Part shown: in pieces, positions 23,897-33,178 of the stretch | Position numbering within the stretch: position 1 is the stretch's first letter | How the letters are laid out: every line of letters starts with the position of its first letter | NCBI GenBank assembly: GCA_002118135.1 | Contig: BDIU01000001.1 | Span: 1-64,000, forward strand | Direction of reading: 5' to 3' | DNA: 64,000 nucleotides | Origin: Trebouxia sp. TZW2008 | Lineage: Eukaryota; Chlorophyta; Trebouxiophyceae; Trebouxiales; Trebouxiaceae | Program-made: the position numbers and the translations under genes | Notes under the pieces: generated by a model | Databases searched by the model: none | Seen by the model: the letters and a program-made list of their open reading frames with translations, nothing else | Told to the model about the DNA's origin: nothing

Positions 23897-24449
23897 CTTC
23901 TGTGTATCCTCCTGTAACACATTCAGACTGCTTGAGGCAGAAAAGCGCAGGGTAGTGTGACTCATCTTCCTCAGAAGGTCTCACAATAGCTACTGTATAT
24001 GCTGCTGCTCAAACAGAAAGCAGATACCTTCTAATGCGGAGCCAAACATTACAGCAGAGAGTGCTGCAGGCTTGCATGTTGATAGACCCCATGTGCGATG
24101 CCATGAGCCAAGGTGAGCATGCGAGCAAGAGCGTCATGGTGTGTCTGAGGCCTCTCAGACACAAAAGGCAAAATGGCGGAAGTCACTTTTCTTTTCATTT
24201 GCACTCCCATTCAAAGGAAGGACGTGAAAGTACCCTGTTTGACCCTGTAGCGCTTCTGCAGTGCTTGCTTCAAGGATTGCAACGCTTGTCGCAAATTCTT
24301 GTATGGCTAAATTCTGACTTGCTGCAGTGCGACAGCTTTCTATGTACTGCTTTTGCTGTCAAATACGCTCATTAACAAGTCTTGATGCACATGTGCTCAG
24401 CTTCGGCTTGCCCTGTCATGCTAGGACCGCAACCTGTCTGACGGGTTGA
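23897..24449. other. 3' flank of the sirtuin gene, no gene seen
   Basis: TGTAA occurs at 23913-23917, 17 bases after the sirtuin stop codon, and could be part of its polyadenylation signal. That distance is short, so a later site is possible. Otherwise no coding frame or repeat is recognised. Confidence 0.4.
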
Positions 24450-25122
24450 GTGGTCCTAGGCGCTGGTAGGCTAGTGGACCAAGGGCTGTTGTGGGCCATG
24501 GTGGGCTGTTGTGGTGGGCTTGCATGGTGGGCTTTCATGGTGGGCTTTCATGGTGAGCTTTCATGGTAGACTTTCATGGTGGGCTTTCGTGGTGGGCTTT
24601 CACGGTGGGTTTTTGTGGGCGGTTTGGGCAAGGGGGCTATGGTGGGTAGGCGGGCCATGGCATGCAACATGGTAGGGAAGTAGTGATGTTTGGCCGTCAG
24701 ACTGGGCTGTCCTGATGGGCAATGAATACTAGAAATGTGACCCGTATTTGAATGGTGCCTACAGAACAATTCTGGCAGCAGTTATGGGCTTCAGGAAAAC
24801 CTAGGTAGCAGGCTGGCCAAAAATAAGCGACACAGCAACGTCTGCACGGCGACAGCAGTTGTGTTTGCACAAGCATTGACGCCTGTTGAGTAGCGTTAGT
24901 GCACGCGAGCCGTAGGCTGCGGCCGCTTTGACACCTTTCGGCAAGACGTGACTCTGATCACAGTGATCGCAAACAGCTGAACCCCTCTTTTGTGCCCTTT
25001 ACGCCGAATCAACGGCGCCGAATGCACCACATGGAAGCATCGATGCATTCTGAAACAGCAACGACGGCAAAGATCGCGTGGAAGACGTCAGACAGCAGCT
25101 GCTGCAGGTCACAGATCACTGC
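24450..25122. repeat. dispersed repeat, copy A (about 670 bp)
   Basis: Begins with a block containing GGCGCTGGTAGG, then a run of imperfect 16 bp units based on ATGGTGGGCTTTC (about 24480-24620), then TTATGGGC, CAGGCTGGCCAAA, CGACACAGC and TCTGATCA blocks. The same blocks in the same order recur at 25908-26548. Not coding. It may be a non-autonomous mobile element or a tandem segmental duplication; no terminal repeats or target duplication were identified. Confidence 0.8.
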
Positions 25123-25146
25123 AAAAAGTGGTGTGACCTGCAGCAG
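25099..25146. other. perfect 15 bp inverted repeat (hairpin)
   Basis: CTGCTGCAGGTCACA at 25099-25113 pairs perfectly with TGTGACCTGCAGCAG at 25132-25146, leaving an 18-base loop. It sits at the right edge of repeat copy A. The corresponding place in copy B does not keep the stem. Confidence 0.85.
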
Positions 25147-25907
25147 AGTCTTGATTGCCGCACATACCCTTGTCACAACAATATCTGCATCTCAAGCTGT
25201 CACCTAGCAGCACAAGCAGCAGGATGTCATAGCTGTCAGCACTGATCAGCACTGCCTGCCACAACTGCTGACAGCAGTGCCGCGCATATGCGCATAGAGG
25301 GGTGCAGAACCTGTCAAGGTTTTCTCAGCCGCTGCTGAAAACGGTCTGGAGTGCTGATGCTTGGCCAGGCGGCAGCGGCAACATACAGTCGCCTGGCGTC
25401 AACAAATGTGTGCAGTTGTGCACTTTCTGCAACAGACTTTTGCATATGATTGCAACACGTCTGAGCATTGAGTCAATGTCTTGTTTCGTCCGCCAAAACA
25501 GAGAGCAGAAATGCGAGCAGATATGTGAGCAGAACAGCATGGTTTGTGAGCCCCGTCACCTGATTGGCTGCAATTGCTTCTCCTTTTGCTCGCATCAGAC
25601 CCGTTGCGGGTACTGACATGGCAACATGAATCTGCCTCTGCAAAAAGTTACCACAGCACATTAAGCAAAGCGGGCAGGCCGCAGCATGACAACAGAATGC
25701 TTCCTCCAAGGAATGAAGGTGCTGCTTCAGTATCCACACCAAAGATGCTGCTCCAAATGCTTGCATGGCCCAATGCAAAGGTGTCGCAGTGCAGATCGCA
25801 ATAGGTTGTGTCATGCTGCAGTTTCCAGAAACTCTCACAAACATTGTCGATGCATCTAAGCTATTGCTTGCGCTGTTGTGTGAGAACTGCATTTTGAATG
25901 AGGGATT
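25123..25907. other. spacer between the two dispersed-repeat copies
   Basis: No coding frame with a recognisable motif. Either the original sequence between two insertions or part of a larger duplicated unit. Confidence 0.4.
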
Positions 25908-26548
25908 TGGTGGTTTTAGGCGCTGGTAGGATAGTGGGCCAAAGGCTGCTGTGGGCCATGGTGGGCTTCTGTGGGCTTGTATGGTGGTCTTTCATGGTGG
26001 GCTTGCATAGTGGGCTTTTATGGTGGGCGGTTGGGGTGGGGGGGCTATGGTGGGAAGGGGGCATATATTGAGCAACATGGTAGGCAGGCAGTGATGTTTG
26101 GCCATCAGACTGGGCCGTGCTGATGGGCAATGATGACTGGGAATGTGATCCGTATATAAGGCCTCCCAGCAGAACATTTTAGGCAGCAGTTATGGGCCTC
26201 AGGAAACCCTAGATAGCAGGCTGGCCAAAGATAAACGACACAGCGACGTCAGCCCGGCGACAGCGTGTATGCTGCAGCATACGTTGAGAGATGCTGAGCG
26301 TCATCATCGTGCGTGAGTCGCAACATATTGTTGCTGCGACGCCTTCCGGCAAGGACCGACTCTGATCAACCTGATCAGTAGCAGGTGGACCCCTATCCTG
26401 TATCCTCTCGTATCCTATCCTCCTCCTATGCGTTGTACAGCATTGCAACGCCATCAAATGCAGCGTTTGCAAGCTGCGATACAGTATGTGACAGCAAAGC
26501 CGGCGCCAATTGCGTCCAAAGTGTCAGACACCACTTGCTGCAGATCAC
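25908..26548. repeat. dispersed repeat, copy B (about 640 bp)
   Basis: Same block order as copy A: GGCGCTGGTAGG, imperfect TGGTGGGC units, CAGTTATGGGC, CAGGCTGGCCAAAG, CGACACAGCGACGTC, TCTGATCA, GCTGCAGATCACA. The Gypsy element is inserted about 20 bases beyond its right edge. Confidence 0.8.
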
Positions 26549-26568
26549 AAATAATTGTCTTTTAGTAG

Positions 26569-26573
26569 ATGCA
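26569..26573. repeat. 5 bp target-site duplication, left
   Basis: ATGCA immediately before the left LTR end TGTAGCAG; the same five bases follow the right LTR end at 32839-32843. Confidence 0.8.
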
Positions 26574-26646
26574 TGTAGCAGTGTGAGGAATTAGCACCTC
26601 GCCATCTAGCTAGCAATGCTTTTAATCCCATACACGCTCTGTAACA
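26574..26646 (+). repeat. 5' LTR, internally shortened (73 bp)
   Basis: Starts TGTAGCAGTGTG and ends CGCTCTGTAACA. Compared with the 199 bp right LTR it shares the two ends but lacks about 126 bp of the middle. Confidence 0.75.
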
Positions 26647-26647
26647 T

Positions 26648-26659
26648 TGGTTTCGGACC
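26648..26659 (+). promoter_or_regulatory. putative primer binding site
   Basis: TGGTTTCGGACC begins one base after the LTR end, where Gypsy elements place an 11-18 base match to the 3' end of a host tRNA (starting TGG). The tRNA is not identified. Confidence 0.6.
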
Positions 26660-26691
26660 TTTCGATTCAGTACTAGCTTTTTGAGCGCATC

Positions 26692-28095
26692 ATGTCCGGC
26701 GAGATCGAGATGTTCGATGCTGGCAATAACAACGGGAACGCCGGTGAAGGCAACCCCGGGACCAACGCTGGCAATAACGCTGCTGGTGAAGGTCAGGGTA
26801 CTGTGGGCGTGCAAGCTGGGAATGCTTCCGCTGGTGGTACTCATGGTCCTGCAACGGGCAATGCTCCTGGTGGGACCAACGCTCCTGTCAATGGAGATGG
26901 ATCAGGGTCAGCTCAGGATGCCAATCTGTCTGCTGATGCTACTCCGGTGACAAGAGGTGAACTGAAGCAGTTCTTGGGACTGCACAACGCCAACACCGCA
27001 ATGGCCTCGGGCAATGCCCTTCGCGACTCGTTAGCCGGTACGCAACCTGATCCAACGCAAGTCTCCTTGGGAGCTGGCAATCGTCTGCTTGACGAGACCG
27101 CTCAAACTGCTCTGCTTGCTTGGCTGAAACATGTCAAGGTTGAACGCCCTGAGTCTTTCGACGGTGAGAGTAAGGATGCTAAAAAGAACAGTCGTCGTCT
27201 GCGCGGCTTTCTTCGCGAGCTTCCACGCTTCTTGCTCTTGACTGGTCTTGACAAACGCTTTTGGGGCCATGTTGCTGCGCATTATCTGAAGGGCCACGCC
27301 CTGGAAATTTGGGAGATGGAGCTCGACGAGCTCACCAAGGATGGCAGTACTTCTGCTGTCACTTGGGAGAATTTCGAGTCCTGCCTGAACACGCATTACG
27401 CCTCTTTGCTGCCTGCTCGTGACGCCCGCATGGAATACGAGCAGTTAACCCAAACAGGTTCAGTTGCTGACTTCCTTTCTGAGTTCAGGTTGTGCTTGAG
27501 GCAACTGTCGGGGACGCCCTACCATCCTGCAGGTTCTGCCATCTTTGACCTATTGGCAAAGCTGAAACGGCCTGTGGCTGACTATGTGCAGACGAACGCG
27601 CCTGAGGGTTGGTACACAGACGTCCATCACATCTACGCAAAAGCTTTGCAGTGGGAGTACAACAAGCAAGCTGCTGTGCAGGTCAATCGGGACTCGCAGC
27701 CTAGTTCCTCTCAACGCAATGCTTCTGACGCCTCTGCTTCAAACGATAACCACTCTTCACGCACTGCACACCGTGAGCGACGTGGAAACAAAGGGCGGTC
27801 TGCCAAGGTTTCTCTGCAACGTCCTGCTTCTGGTGATGCAGGCAGGGTGACTCATAGCAATGCTCAGGCTGTGGGGAAGAAGCGCAAAGCTTCTGAACCA
27901 TTGCAGTCTGTCTCTGTCCCCGATGATGAGTGGAAGGACAGGGCAGCCAATGGCCGCTGCACTAAATGTGGCATGCCAGGACACCAGTACAAGGTGTTGG
28001 GCAAGCTTGTTTGCCCAAATCACCGTAATGGCACGCAAAAGTGGCAGGACATCACCACAGCCACCCCTAACCCAAAATTCAGAGCGCAGGGTTGA
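26692..28095 (+). CDS. Gypsy gag
   Basis: 467 aa. A Gly/Asn-rich N-terminus is followed by the retrotransposon gag core (RPESFDGESKD ... FWGHVAAHYLKGHALEIWEM ... ARMEYEQLTQTGSVADFLSE) and a basic tail. Near the C-terminus CTKCGMPGH begins a zinc knuckle whose last Cys is displaced (9 residues after the His instead of 4). It packages element RNA into particles. Intact frame, ending in TGA. Confidence 0.93.
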   Translation: MSGEIEMFDAGNNNGNAGEGNPGTNAGNNAAGEGQGTVGVQAGNASAGGTHGPATGNAPGGTNAPVNGDGSGSAQDANLSADATPVTRGELKQFLGLHNANTAMASGNALRDSLAGTQPDPTQVSLGAGNRLLDETAQTALLAWLKHVKVERPESFDGESKDAKKNSRRLRGFLRELPRFLLLTGLDKRFWGHVAAHYLKGHALEIWEMELDELTKDGSTSAVTWENFESCLNTHYASLLPARDARMEYEQLTQTGSVADFLSEFRLCLRQLSGTPYHPAGSAIFDLLAKLKRPVADYVQTNAPEGWYTDVHHIYAKALQWEYNKQAAVQVNRDSQPSSSQRNASDASASNDNHSSRTAHRERRGNKGRSAKVSLQRPASGDAGRVTHSNAQAVGKKRKASEPLQSVSVPDDEWKDRAANGRCTKCGMPGHQYKVLGKLVCPNHRNGTQKWQDITTATPNPKFRAQG

Positions 28096-29864
28096 TTCGG
28101 GAGTGCCTACCCTGCAATTCTTGGCCACAGCGCAATCTTACTTGCTGCACTTTGACTCTCAGTGACGTTCGTGATTGCAGTGATAGGATGTTTGTTCAGG
28201 AAGAGTTTGTTTCAATACAACACCTGACAGGCAAAACTTAAACTCATGACGCTTGCTGTGATGATCACGGTGTAAATGCCCTCTGCGCTGATTACAGCAC
28301 TCCATCTAATTCATTTCTGCAATGCAATGTAGCCAATCAACATGTATGGCTGAACGCACCTTTTGCTAAGCTTGAGCTGTTTATTAAGCACTACTTGAAA
28401 TGCAAGTCTGCAGCCCCTTTTTCTACCTCTGCTTGTATTGTTTTGCCAAGCTGGCAGGGGAAGTGGCGCAAGCTTTTGAGTGGTATGCAGCTCTTGAAGA
28501 CTTACGCCAAGGGTTCTATCCTTTTCTCTGTTCCAGGTGGCCACAGCTCTTACAAACAGCTGGGTCCTACGCCCTGGGATATTGAGGTATGGTACGATCC
28601 CCCTGCTGCACCCATGCACATCAATGCTTTGCCGTATGATGCTCAGCCTTTACTTATGACTTTTGCTGGTCATGTGGCTGGTCATCCTGCAAAGACGCTC
28701 TTTGATGGTGGTGCCACGCACAACTACATTGATAGTGCATTTGCTGTTGCCAAAGGGCTGCGGGTACATGCGTGTACTGGTCATGTCCTCAGTGCTGGCG
28801 CAGAAAATGTTGCTATCAAAGGCTATGTAGTTGAACGCATCCGCAAGCAGTCTCTTTCTGAAGAGGTCAAGATGTATGTGGTAAACTTGCCCTGTAAGGA
28901 CATGCACGCAATCCTAGGGCAAGGTTGGCTTCTCAGTCACAAGGCTGTTATTTCGTATGCTGACAAGTGCCTTATGTTCTTTGCAGGTGGGAAGCGCTGT
29001 AAGCTCAAGTGCAACCCCGACGCTCCTGCCCTGCCGCCCTTGTCTGAAAAATGCCCTGCCTTGTTGACATGCATGCAGCTGCGGCGCTTGGCTAAGGACA
29101 AATGCAACGGGCTGTTCCTTGCCCATGTGTCTGCAGTTGACGAAGCCCTAGAGGAGGGTGAACTGCCTGCTAACACTGTGTCAGCTTCTGCTTCAGGCTC
29201 TTTGGGGGTTGTCCCTCCAATTGCAGAATCTATCGTGCAGGAATACGCTGATGCATTTGCAGATATGCCTCCTGGGCTCCCGCCTGACCGTGGCGTTAAG
29301 CACACCATCAATACTGAAAACGCTAAACCCATTTCTAAGCCGATGTACAGGTTGTCCCCTAAGGAAACTGACGAAGTGAGCCGGCAAGTCAAGGTCCTGC
29401 TGGACAAGGGTCTTATTCAGCCCAGCAGGAGAGCTTGGTCTAGTCCGGTCATCTTTGTCTCCAAGCCTGATGGCAGCCTACGCATGTGCATTGACTACCG
29501 CGCTTTGAACCAGCAAACCCTAAAAGATGAGTATCCTCTTCCCCGCATTGATGATTTGTTGGACAAGTTGACAGGTGCTGCGGTGTTTACCTCACTTGAC
29601 CTGCAGTCTGGCTATCATCAAATACGCATTGCGGAGGAGGACGTCCCTAAAACTGCTTTTAGGACGCCTCAGGGTCTGTTTGAGTTCCGTGTGTTGAGCT
29701 TTGGCTTGACTAATGCGCCTGCTGCCTTTCAACGCAAAATGAACAGGATTTTTGGTCACTTGCCCTTTGTGTTGGTTTATTTGGATGACATTCTTGTGTT
29801 CAGCAAGGATTCTGAGCAACATGCACGGCACCTTCAACAGGTGTTACAGCTGCTTCAGGTCTGA
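28096..29864 (+). pseudogene. Gypsy pol part 1: methyltransferase-like region, protease, reverse transcriptase
   Basis: The frame is open from the gag stop onward in a different frame from gag, interrupted by TAA at 28239-28241. From about 28180 to 28480 it resembles phage Dam-like N6-adenine methyltransferases ([20 protein letters not shown] at 28347-28364 in the place of the NPPF/Y motif; [10 protein letters not shown]). A retropepsin-like site follows, [14 protein letters not shown], with DGGA rather than DSGA or DTGA. The reverse transcriptase has [43 protein letters not shown] and YLDD. The frame ends in TGA at 29864; the protein continues one frame over. Confidence 0.88.
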
Positions 29865-31446
29865 ACATTTATGTGCCAAGATGTCTAAATGCGCCTTTTT
29901 CCAGCCTTCTGTTCACTTCTTGGGGCATGTTGTGTCTGCTCGGGGTGTCCATGTTGACCCTAGGAAGACGTCTGTAATTGCTGAGTGGCCTAAGCCCAAA
30001 AATGTTGCAGAGCTCCGCTCTTTTCTTGGTCTTGGCAACTATTTCAAGCGCTTTGTGCAAGGGTATGCGAAACTCACTGCACCGCTTGTGGCCCTTACTA
30101 GTAAAAAGGCCCAGTTTGTGTGGGGGGAGAGACAGGAAACATCATTTTGCAAGTTACAATGGTGTCTTACACATGCACCTGTCTTGGCCTTGCCTAACTC
30201 AGACGCCCCATATGAGGTTGTCTGCGATGCATGTGGTATCGGTTTAGGCGCTGTGTTGCTGCAGAATCAGAAGCCAATAGCCTATTACAGCTACAAGCTT
30301 TCTGATGCTGAACGGCGCTACCCGGTCGGGGAACAAGAGCTACTTGCTGTCATTACGGCCCTTAAGCAGTGGCAGTGCTACTTGGAGGGTGCAAAGGGTG
30401 GTGTCACAGTTGTGACTGACCACAAGCCAAACACCTTCCTAGATAGTAAGCCCGCTGTACAACTGTCAAGTAGGCAAGTGCGATGGCAAGAGTTTTTAGC
30501 ACGCTTCCACTTTCAGTGGGAATATCGCAAGGGTGTCCATAACGTTGCTGATCCTATAAGCCGCAACCCTGCATTACATGCCTTGCAGCTGCATGCTGGG
30601 CGCTGTCGTGATAGCCATGACAGTCCCACATTACATGCTCTGCAAGCACAGGGTGCTGAAGGTGATGCTGACTCTGACGCTGACATGGACATATATGACA
30701 GTCTCAATGTATCTACACAGTTTCTCCAGCGTATACGCAATGGCTATGCAGCAGACCCTTGGTTTGCAGCTGATGCCAATACAAAAGACCTGACTTACGT
30801 CAGTAACTACTGGAGAAAAGGTGAGCTGATCGTTGTGCCTGATGCTGGTGACTTACGCAAACAATGCTTGTCACTGCACCATGATACCCCTTATGCTGGT
30901 CACTTGGGGCGTGATAGGACAAAACACTTGATAATGCAAACGTATTGGTGGCCTACGCTTGACAGAGATGTGACACAATTCGTGTCTACATGCGATTTCT
31001 GCCAAAAGAATAAAGCCTCTAATCAAAAACCTGCTGGCTTGCTGCAGCCGCTGTCTGTACCAGAGTTCCGCTGGCAAAGTGTGTCTACAGATTTCATTAC
31101 TGATCTGCCTAAAACCAAAGCTGGTCACACTGCCATTCTGGTGTTTGTAGACAGGCTGAGTAAGATGGTGCACTTTGCGCCATGTTGGAAAGATGTGGGT
31201 GCACAAGAATTTGCTCAAATCTTTACGCGAGAAATCTTTGCAAAGCACGGCCTTCCACAAGAAATAATTTCTGACAGAGGTACGCAATTCACCTCTCAAT
31301 TCTGGAAGTCTGTTGCCAAAATTCTGGGTGTAAAGCAAAGTCTGTCCAGTGCACGCCGGCCTCAGTCGGATGGACAAACTGAGCGCACCAACCGCACGCT
31401 TGAAGACATGCTTAGGCATTTTGTATCCCCATCACATGATGACTAG
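29865..31446 (+). pseudogene. Gypsy pol part 2: RNase H and integrase core
   Basis: Continues RT with CAKMSKCAFFQPSVHFLGHV, then RNase H (LPNSDAPYEVVCDACGIGLG; VVTDHKP), the integrase zinc finger (HHDTPYAGHLG ... CDFCQKNK) and the DDE core (DFITDL ... ISDRGTQFTS ... RRPQSDGQTERTNRTLEDM). Ends at in-frame TAG 31444-31446, where related elements usually carry Trp. Confidence 0.93.
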
Positions 31447-32346
31447 GATCTACGCCTGCCATGCTGTGAATTTGCCATCAACAATGCATGGAATGCGGCA
31501 ACAGGCAGTACACCGTTCTTCTTGAATACTGGTTCTCATCCTAGGAGTCCAGTCAATGTGAACATTGTATGCAAACTGCCTGCTGTTGATGCTTTTGTTG
31601 GCAGAATAAATGCAGCCATTGCTCGTGCAAAGGACTCTCTGAAATATGCACAGCAGAGGATGAGTAATGACTATAACGCTAAGCACCGTGATGAGTCATT
31701 TCAGGTTGGTGAATTCGCTTATTTGTCACCTGAGGGTTTGAACGTCTCAACGGGCGGGTCCAGGAAGCTGTTGCCTCGGCAACTGGGACCCTTTGAAATC
31801 ACTGAACGCGTAGGCAGACTTGCTTACAAGCTGCTTTTGCCTTCTTCTATGAGCAGAGTGCGTCCTGTCTTTCATGTGTCACTGCTCAAGCGCCCTAAGG
31901 ATGGTGGCCGCAACTCTGCACCACCTCCTGCAATGCTGCTTGACGGACAAGAAGAGCATGAAATTGACAAGGTTCTTGCTTGCAGACCCAAGCCTCACAA
32001 ACGCCAGCCCAACCACTGCGAATATCTGGTCTCTTGGAAGGGTATGGGGCCTGAGGAAAATGAGTGGTTCTCTGAACATAAGCTCAGGAATGCTGCTGAT
32101 GCTGTGCAGGAATTTCACGACAGACAGTCTCAGAGCAGGCCTGCACCACGCCTTGGCAGAGCCACAGATACTACACATGATACGCAGCCTGCAAATGCAG
32201 CTTCTGCGAAGAAGAAGCGCGGACGACCTGCTAAGTCCTTATCTGCAACTTCTACACCTGTCAAAAAGCAGAAGAAGAAGTCTGGACAAGCTGCAGTGCA
32301 GAATACAACAAGGCAGTCAGCTCGCCTACAACAGCAGCGCTCGTAA
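31447..32346 (+). pseudogene. Gypsy pol part 3: integrase C-terminus with chromodomain
   Basis: Same frame as the integrase core after the TAG. FQVGEFAYLSPEGL and QLGPFEITERVG form the integrase C-terminal domain. At about 31955-32130 EHEIDKVLACRPK ... CEYLVSWKGMGPEENEW is a chromodomain, which in chromoviruses directs insertion to marked chromatin. The tail is Lys/Arg-rich (KKKRGRPAKS, an AT-hook-like motif). Confidence 0.9.
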
Positions 32347-32626
32347 AGTTGTTAGATTTCTTTTTGCTGCTGTGATGGCTTGCTATTGCTTTGCCTTGTT
32401 TGAGGTTTGCCTATATCGGCTGGGCTGCTGATCTGTACAATGAGTCCTTCCCTCAGAACTGTGAACTGTTGCTTTGCAGCCCATGCTTTAGGCTATGCAA
32501 CCTCTTTACGCTACGCTATGCAACGCTAGTAGCATCCCAATGCCGGCAGGGTGGCTTGTGCTGTGCTACAATGCAGTTCCCTTATGCTCTCGCTTTGTTG
32601 CTGTTCAACTTGGGTAAGTTGAATAT

Positions 32627-32639
32627 AAGTGGGGGGGAA
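32627..32639 (+). promoter_or_regulatory. polypurine tract
   Basis: AAGTGGGGGGGAA directly before the right LTR, the usual primer site for plus-strand DNA synthesis in LTR elements. Confidence 0.85.
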
Positions 32640-32838
32640 TGTAGCAGTGTGCTCTATGCTTTACCCTAGCTGTGGCTATGGCATCACGTGTCTGATCATA
32701 GCTTCATTTTGATTCCTGTTGGGTTGCGGCTATCCAAGGCCAATGCGTGGAGGCTTATCATTAACGATTCCGCTACGCACGCTTGGTCTTGGGTGCCTTC
32801 CAGCACCAAGCCACTATTGTAAATCTCACTCTGTTACA
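32640..32838 (+). repeat. 3' LTR (199 bp)
   Basis: Starts TGTAGCAGTGTGC right after the polypurine tract and ends CTCTGTTACA, immediately before ATGCA. Confidence 0.8.
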
Positions 32839-32843
32839 ATGCA
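32839..32843. repeat. 5 bp target-site duplication, right
   Basis: ATGCA, identical to 26569-26573. Confidence 0.8.
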
Positions 32844-33178
32844 TCAAGAGATCATGCACCATTTTCTGTCCACGCTCCGCACAAATCGACCATGATAATG
32901 AAGGTCACATTGAAGTGCAGGTGGTCAAGCTCTTACTTTCATATTGCAATCACGACAGCATTGATTGATGCTCTATTTCCCATTTGGCTTTTCGCTCAGA
33001 CATCATTGCTCAACACGACCTGACATGTTGTATGAAATGGTAAAATGGACATGGCGTATTGACGCAATATTGAGAGCAACAATCAATAAAGTGAACCAAT
33101 CAAACACAAGACCAGACAACGCCTTCTTGGAGAAGCACTGGTTTTGAAAGCAGAACTGAATGAACTGCGTTGAAAAGT
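32844..33178. other. short intergenic region
   Basis: Between the Gypsy right end and the NOC2 stop codon; likely holds the NOC2 3' untranslated region. Nothing else seen. Confidence 0.5.

Larger units (their letters stand above)
26574..32838 (+). mobile_element. Ty3/Gypsy LTR retrotransposon, chromovirus type
   Basis: Both LTRs start TGTAGCAGTGTG and end in CTCTGTNACA, flanked by ATGCA target duplications. Order is LTR, primer site, gag, a methyltransferase-like region, protease, reverse transcriptase, RNase H, integrase, chromodomain, polypurine tract, LTR, as in Gypsy elements. Three lesions break pol: TAA at 28239, a one-base shift near 29861, TAG at 31444. The left LTR is only 73 bp against 199 bp on the right. 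The element therefore looks inactive. Confidence 0.93.

Noticed and set aside
25099..25146. Helitron 3' end hairpin.
   Set aside because: No CTRR end follows at the right distance and no Rep/helicase coding is present.
24450..26548. Copies A and B as the LTRs of the Gypsy element.
   Set aside because: Both lie on the same side of gag, and the true LTR ends with target duplications were found at 26574 and 32838.
29850..29870. Programmed frameshift between the reverse transcriptase and RNase H.
   Set aside because: Programmed shifts in LTR elements sit at the gag-pol junction; a shift within the conserved reverse transcriptase region (before the AKxSKC motif) with no slippery heptamer is better read as an indel.
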